Shown: positions 57,637 to 64,000 of the stretch, one piece after another
How the letters are laid out: each line of letters starts with the position of its first letter
Numbering within the stretch: position 1 is the stretch's first letter
Assembly (NCBI GenBank): GCA_015501605.1
Contig: JADNRZ010000024.1
Span: forward strand, 558,001-622,000
DNA length: 64,000 nt
Direction: 5' to 3'
Origin: Panaeolus papilionaceus
Lineage: Eukaryota > Basidiomycota > Agaricomycetes > Agaricales
The notes under the pieces: model-generated
Seen by the model: the letters and a program-made list of their open reading frames with translations, nothing else
Told to the model about the DNA's origin: nothing
Database searches by the model: none
Program-made: the position numbers and the translations under genes

Positions 57637-60600
57637 ATGCCACCCAGAGTCCAACCTCATCGCGGCCGTGGCCAGCCTCGCTCCGTTGCGGGTTCTGCTG
57701 GCCGGGGTCGCGGCGCGGCTGGAGAAGCCTCTAGCGGAGCAGAAAGCATTGCGGGTAAGTCCATACGTTTAGGTCTAGTTATTACATGAAATAAACCCAC
57801 CTTGATCTCTTTTTTCTTCGTTTGACGTTATTTCTACTGCGCGATTTATCCAATTGCTATCGTGAAATGACATAGGGCATATTGACACTGTTGGTGTCCG
57901 CCGCCAAGGTGTTGGTGTTGGCGGTCGCGCAATAAACATCAAAGTCAATGCATTTGAGGCAAGAGTTACTGATGAAGTGATCAGGCACTACGATGGTTTG
58001 TTCCTCTAAGTCTTGCTCAGCGATATGTCAAACATTCTGATGACTGTGTCTCATTTACTATCTTCTTCCGCACCGCACCGGCTTTGATGTGCCACAGTTA
58101 GTAAGTATTGTTCAAACGGTTTAAAGTATTAGGCGTGGTGCTTATATTCTCTTCAGCCATTGACGACGACAAGTTACCACCCCGCGTGAACTTACAACTA
58201 TGGGTGACGTTGATGGAGAAGACGGCACCACAAGTCTTTGCTCAAGGCAAGATACCATTTGATGGCAGGAAGAATGCCTATGCCACATATGAGTTGCCTT
58301 TGGGACCCACCAACTCCGGCACGGTTTGTCTGCCTTTTAAAAATATTGCCCGAATTCCCTCGCTGAATGATCATACACACGTAGTTCCAAATTCCGATTA
58401 CTCCTGCGAAGGCCGGCAAAGCCCCAAGACTCCGCACAATCAAGATAACCAGGGTTGCTGAAATCAACACTGAGTGAGCACCTCGATTTCGTCTTGTTGC
58501 CCCTGCAAGCTCACATGTTCGCCATATAGACTTTTGCATCGCTTCATCGGGGGGAAACAATCGCAAGATAACGCCGTGTCCACTGCCATTATGGTGATTC
58601 TACTTTTCTTCTCTTCTCTTTATTTCTGCCGACACGAGTCATTTCAGGCACTCAACGTGGCCATTCAAATGGAGCCGAAGCGCAACTATCCCTTCAATGT
58701 CAGGTCTTTCTTTACCCCAGATGGTTCTAGAAACATTGGCAAGGGTTTGGCGCTCTGGCGAGGATACTTCCAGTCCATCCGTCCCGCTGTTGGTAGGATG
58801 TACGTCAATGTCGATATCGCCACGGCGTTGATGTACAAGCCTGGGCCGTTGATTCCCGTCGTACTCGACTACTTCGAATTCCGGGACAGCGATTTCCCCA
58901 GGCTGCAGCAATTGACCGACCCAGCCAGAGAGCGGCAGAGGCTCCTGTTGTCCCGATTCCTGATGGGGGTTAGAATGTCGTTGTCGCATGCGAAGCGCGA
59001 AATCTCGATCAAGTCAGTCAGTAACAAGAGCGCTTTGACCGCCAAGTTCCAAGACCGCGAGGGCAAGACAATTTCTGTCGCCGACTACTTCAGAGCACTC
59101 ATGGGAAAGCCACTCGCACACCCCCAACTTCCATGCATTGAGGTATGTATTTGTTTATCATGACTATGCCCATTTATTTAACATGGATTATCAGGTTGGC
59201 AACGGTGCACTATTCCCCATGGAAGTATGCTCCATCGTCCCAGGGCAGTTCTGCCGACGATCTATCCCTTCAGACAAGACGACTGACATGGTCGAGTTCT
59301 CGAAATCCGCCCCTTCTGCACGTCTTGACCTCATCGCTCAGAAAGGTCGCCAGGTTAGTACACTACCAACTGTCGTAGATCACTTCCTGACTCCTTTTAC
59401 AGTTGCTGTCCTACGGTCAATCCGAATACGTTCGCCAATTCGGCATCGACATTTCGGCAAACGTCATGGATGTCAGGGCACGCGTTCTGGATGCCCCAGC
59501 TATTCTCTATTCCAATCCTCGGGATATCGTGAGGCCCAGGGATGGAGCATGGAATCTGTGCGTAGCCACTACCATTTCTCTATTTGTCTCGCTTTAATTA
59601 TCTTCTTTGCTTTGACCAGTCGGAGCCAAAAGCTTTACAGGCCTGTTGAGATCGGTGACTGGGCGCTTGTTATCTTTGAGGAGCGACGATTCAACATGTC
59701 CGATGCCCAAGCTATGGCGAAAGACTTCGTGGATAACGCCAAAGTCTTAGGTATAGATCCCCTTCTCTTTAACGCGAGATAGTGCGTCTTACTAATGCAA
59801 TTCATCTCAGGCATTAAATTCACAGGGAAAAGCGAGTTACCCCTGGCTATTGAGTTCAAGAACGGTCAAGGAAACATCTCTGCGGTGAGTTGCTACCCGT
59901 TCTGCGAACTCCCCTTTTTTTTTTGACTGACAGTATCTTGCAGGCGATGAAGCAGGTCGGAAAGCAAGTTTTCGACCAGACAAAGAAGCCTCCATCGCTC
60001 ATGGTTGCTGTCTTGCCTGACATGGGCAATGCGGGGATGTACATCGGAGTCAAGCACTTTGGTGATATTGAGATGGGTGTGCCAACTCAGTGCCTCAAGG
60101 CTGGCAAGTGTAAACGGGCCAAGCCGCAATACTGGGCCAATGTGTTCCTGAAGCAAGCCTTTATTGTCCGTCATACACTTAGAAATATGCTAACATTCGA
60201 GCAGGGTTAACGCCAAGATGGGTGGCATCAACAGCATCCTCCAACAACACCCTCTCGTCGATCCTAACCATCCCACTATTGTCATGGGTATGTTTGATCT
60301 GGATTTCGATTTTGGTTTATGGGGTTAATGTTCTTTTAGGCGCCGATGTCAAGCACCCATCACCAGGCACTGAGGGAAAACCGTCATTCTCCGCACTTGT
60401 CTCCAGCTTTGACAGTTTGTGCACCCGCTACACCGCCATCTCCCGCGCACAAACTGGGCGTGTAGAAATCATAGCGGATCTCAAGGAAATGTGTCTTGTA
60501 AGCCTCCCCTCTTCAGCTCATTTATACTTGTTTTACTGACTCGAAATTGCGACTGTAGGAGGCGTTCACAATCGCGTCGAGCCAGCCTGGGGCCAAAAGG

Positions 60601-61552
60601 CCAACCCGACTTATTTTCTACAGAGGTATGTTTCTTCCATGGTTACTGTGTTCGTGATGTAAGAATTTACTCAAATTTTCCATAGATGGTGTATCTGAGG
60701 GCCAATTCGCCCAGGTTCTCCGCGATGAGGTCCCATTAATCAAGGGTCAGTCCTATCACCCCGCATATCCTAGTACTTATGTTTACTTACCACCTCTTCC
60801 ACAGCGGCTTGCGCAGAGAAGAATATCAATCCCAAGCTCACCTTTATCATTGTTGGAAAGCGCCACCACATCCGGTATGTCTTGTTCAGCGTTTGCGATC
60901 ACTTCTTGTCGCTTATTCCCCTCCTAGCTTCTTCCCATCTGCAGAGGGCCCTGCCGATAGGACTGGCAACTGTCTTGCTGGTACCACCGTCGACACGGGC
61001 ATCGCTCATCCCACGGAATTCGACTATTATCAGCTCACTCACGGTGGTCTTTTGGGAACCAGTCGCCCATCTCACTACTCGGTAAATCTCTCTGATTTTT
61101 TATCTTTGATTGAATACTTAATAATTATTTTCGCCAGGTGCTCGTTGACGAGAACAAATTCAACGCTGATGGTCTCCAGAGGATTTCTTTCGCCCTCTGC
61201 CATGTGTATGCCCGCGCTACACGCTCTGTCTCCATCCCTGCTCCAGTTTATTGTGAGTTCTTTACCTTGACCTTCTTTTTACTTTAAATATTGACCCTCT
61301 CTCGCTCATCACAGATGCTGATATTGTTTGTGCGCGTTCCAACACACACTATAACCCAGATCTCAACTACGACCTCTCCGAGTCCGGTACCGTCCAAGGT
61401 GGAGCCGAGGAGTCGCTTCAGAGGTACAAGACCAACTTCAAGAAGCTTCACGCAAGTATGGTCACCCGCATGTACTTCATGGTGAGTTCTTATGATATGT
61501 GCCGAACCTTTGTGTGAATTTTCTAACGGATTTCTTTCTCATTTAACAGTAA
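57637..61552 (+). CDS. Argonaute (RNA interference)
   Basis: ATG at 57637. The first exons are 57637-57754, 57876-57995, a candidate 3-nt exon 58098-58100, and 58157-58323. The N-terminus is RG-rich ([20 protein letters not shown]). The N domain follows ([39 protein letters not shown]). Linker 1 has [23 protein letters not shown] is [20 protein letters not shown] to [14 protein letters not shown] is RPRDGAWNL to [24 protein letters not shown] keeps all four catalytic positions: Asp in [11 protein letters not shown] (codon 60345-60347), Glu finger in [12 protein letters not shown] (60465-60467), Asp in [11 protein letters not shown] (codon split by an intron), and His in [15 protein letters not shown] (61201-61203). 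It should be slicing-competent. The protein ends MYFM, with the stop codon alone after the last intron (61482-61549). Confidence 0.95.
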
Positions 61553-62195
61553 TTCATTTATCTACGGCACCATCTAGGATCTACGATTTTTTGTCACTGT
61601 TGGATACCTTTTTCTCGCCTCGCCGTTTTCTGCCCTCTGCACACTCACATTTGTTGATGCTTCAACTTACTGTCTTTTTCCTATCCCACCCCCAATCTGT
61701 AAACATATATTGCGTGCTTCGCTTGCCTGTATACCAATTGCCTTCATCTGCCACTTGCCATTTATGTCTGCCTCTTTGCCTGTGCTCCCATGTGTATCCC
61801 ATTTTCTATACCAATACTACCTTGTGCCATCTATACGTAGCCTTACAACATATCTGTGTCTATAGTTTTAAAAAATCATTCCATTTCCGAACTTTATTTC
61901 TGTGATGAATTAAGATTTCCATCATGAGGGAGTATGACCAGCGCAAATGCTAGTGAAGTCATCCTATTGTCGTACCCCGCTTTACGACAACTCGTAATAG
62001 TTCTTAAGTATGTCATCTTTACACGCACACACACGCCTTTAACGACAGTCTCGCGTCGTAAAAATATCAATATTGGAGATATAATCCGGGGTAGCCCATC
62101 CAAGTACATTATATGTCATAAGCTGGTAAAGAAACGCGTGGCTAAATTACAAGTGGACAAAAGCAAAAAAAGAGTGGTATTATCAGTTCCTGACA
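61553..62195. other. Intergenic region between convergent genes
   Basis: 3' flanks of the Argonaute and transporter genes. It is T-rich at 61553-61900. The plus-strand frame 61934-62473 continues into antisense of the transporter and is not accepted. Confidence 0.5.
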
Positions 62196-64000
62196 TTACT
62201 TCTTCTCCCCAGACTCGACGTCGATCTGCTCTACTGACGACTCTGTGTCGCTGTGATCTTGCGGCTCGTCATCGTCGGGTTCGCGCGCGAGGACGAGGTT
62301 CAAAATGGCAGCGACGAGGCCGGCGGAAAGGACTGGAAGACGTCGTCAGCATGATGGACACAAGTCAAAACGAGAACCAAAAAGACTTACAAGGCGTGCT
62401 CAACACAATCGTAATCGAATCAAACAATCCCTTGAGGCCCTTATTCGGGTTCTCCACGCTCTCAAACAGATGAGTGAACATATCATTATGCAACAGATTC
62501 GCCACGCCAAATGCCAGTGCCGCAGCGAGGATGAACCTCTCCCGTCTCGCGAATGGCGAGTTTGAGAGGACGCGAATGCCAGATGTGACGACGTTGGCGA
62601 ATAAGAAAGTAGTAACACCTCCTAGCACAGGGTTAGGGATAGCAAGAAACACGCCAGAGATTTTCCCCAGCACGCCAAAAACGATAAGAAATAAGCAGCA
62701 CCACCGCCCTGCTGAGCGGTTCGCGCACCGTGTGATGGCTATAACGCCGTTGTTCTGCGCGAATGTGGATAGGGGTGTTACGGTGAAGAGGGCAGAGACG
62801 AAGCCGCTGATACCGTCTCCTAGGATTCCGCCTTGGATGCGTGAGTCGAAGATGTCGCCTACGACTTCTTGACGTGAGACTTCGGCGCTTGCTGTGATGT
62901 CGCCGATGGCTTCCATGGCGAGTGATACTGCAATGAAAAACTGCATCAGAGAAATAAAAGGAAGGACGGTGGTGGTAGAACGTACCATAAACAGCAAGCA
63001 TGGGCAAGATAGCAGGAGGGTAGACGCCCAATTTGAAACGATGCACCCAGAGGAAGGTGATAGCGGGCGCGCTTTTGATGGTCGCGTCGCTGATGTAGCC
63101 AGCAGCACCTGCGACGATGCATCCGACAACCAAACCGACAATGATACTAATATTTCGCAGGAACGGCGAGCCGTACATCTCAGTGAGGATGATGGTGGAG
63201 AAGGAGAGAAATCCGAGACCGATGAACTCTGGGGAACCCCATCTAAAAAAGAATAGCTTAAATTAAGGTTGGCGAGTTGGGAGGGTTTGGGTGAAACGTA
63301 CGGGAGAGCACGAGGCGCGAAAATTGTAGGGCATAATTGGAAGATTCCACTGTCGGGACGGTTTTGACAATCATTTGAACCACCTCCCCAGTTTGCAGCT
63401 CCAGATTCACCAATCAAAGACGCGCCAATCATGAGAATAACAGTTCCTAAAATCCACAAAAATAATCATAAGTCGTGATTTCATTTTAGGGTTAGGGAGA
63501 CCGACCAGTGACAATGGGGGGGAAGATCCTTTTGAGCGCTCGAGGTGAACAGAAGGACATGAAGATTTCGAGGAAGGAGCAAATGAGGGAGGTACCTAAT
63601 AAACCACAAAAATCACAGTTAGCCTGAATAATCTCGACATGCACAGAAATACACCCACCAAGCACCATACCATACGCATCGGGACACGCTCCTCTTGACA
63701 GCGTCCCATCAGCAGCGGCAACCATTGGACACGTCCCATCTTTATACATCGCATCAAAAATCGCATTCGCCGTACTCAGAGTTGCGAAACTCGTGCCAAC
63801 AACCGTAATAAGCCCAGTGCCAATATAATACCCCTTGAACAGATGTATCCGCGACATCTGCACGAAGCTCATGATGCCGCACCCAATGAGGGAAGCGGAG
63901 ATCATGTAGGCGGACGTGGCGGTGTCGAGGTTGAGGGCGGATGCCAAGATGATGGGGGGAGTGATGAGGCCTGCGAGCATGGCGAGAGAATGCTGGAGAC
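62196..64000 (-). CDS. NAT/NCS2 nucleobase permease (uric acid-xanthine type), 5' end outside window
   Basis: Minus strand, partial: the window edge cuts the N-terminal part, and the stop is at 62196-62198. Readable segments in order: LAMLAGLITPPIILASALNL, YMISASLIGCGIMSFVQMSR, GYYIGTGLITVVGTSFATLS, GTSLICSFLEIFMSF, FPPIVTGTVILMIGASLI, NIGSIIVG-like GLVVGCIVAGAAGYISDATI, LAMEAIGDITASAEVSRQEV and the family signature QNNGVIAITRCANRSAGR. The last matches the NAT motif, with Q, N, G, T and R in the expected places. The tail (LVLAREPDDDEPQDHSDTES) is acidic and cytosolic. At least six introns. Known role: proton-driven uptake of uric acid and xanthine in fungi (UapA/UapC); exact substrate not readable. 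Confidence 0.9.

Noticed and set aside
61934..62473. Plus-strand open frame of 179 codons
   Set aside because: Half of it is antisense to the transporter's C-terminal exons; no domain or promoter is seen.

Overview
This is a nuclear genomic segment from a mushroom-forming basidiomycete (Agaricomycetes). The signs are many short introns (mostly 42-75 nt, GT..AG), compact intron-rich genes on both strands, agaricomycete family types (a DUF6593-like protein, F-box proteins that carry Cys/His blocks, orphan multi-pass membrane proteins), a secreted GH30 enzyme with a CBM1 cellulose-binding tail, and fungal housekeeping genes. There is no prokaryotic operon structure, phage, CRISPR array or rRNA. 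No tRNA gene was recognised. I rebuilt exon models by hand from splice-site phase and protein-family conservation. Exon coordinates are given where the reading frame closes exactly.

Layout, left to right: a DUF6593-type small protein (1.5-2.5 kb); a TTC27/Emw1 TPR protein (4.2-7.2, minus); a nuclear protein with Rrn10-like blocks (10.3-11.9); mitochondrial ribosomal protein uL13m (12.6-13.3, minus); a 4.2 kb gene-poor stretch; a tandem F-box duplication with a decayed copy (17.5-19.8) and a nearly intact copy (20.3-22.8), both minus; a Nup42/Amo1-type FG nucleoporin (23.3-25.4, minus) divergent from VPS41 (25.6-29.5); a head-to-head pair of unrecognised proteins (30.1-34.0); a secreted type-B carboxylesterase (34.3-36.8, minus); a GH30+CBM1 enzyme (39.6-41.3); a KHA1-like K+/H+ antiporter (41.9-44.8); an orphan multi-pass membrane protein (45.8-48.5); a cytochrome P450 relic (49.0-49.6); an SPFH/stomatin protein (50.0-51.6, minus); an EVE-domain nuclear protein (52.8-54.2); a gephyrin-type MogA-MoeA fusion (54.6-57.3); an Argonaute (57.6-61.6); and a nucleobase transporter (62.2 to beyond the right end, minus).

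The window is mostly housekeeping, with accessory patches at 13-23, 30-34 and 45-50 kb. No single multi-gene pathway is evident. The most unusual signals are in gene structure: a 3-nt candidate microexon in Argonaute, a 7-nt microexon in the DUF6593-like gene, an ATG-only coding exon in the nucleoporin and a stop-codon-only terminal exon in Argonaute. The other points of interest are the tandem F-box birth-and-death event and the divergent pair of unrecognised proteins.
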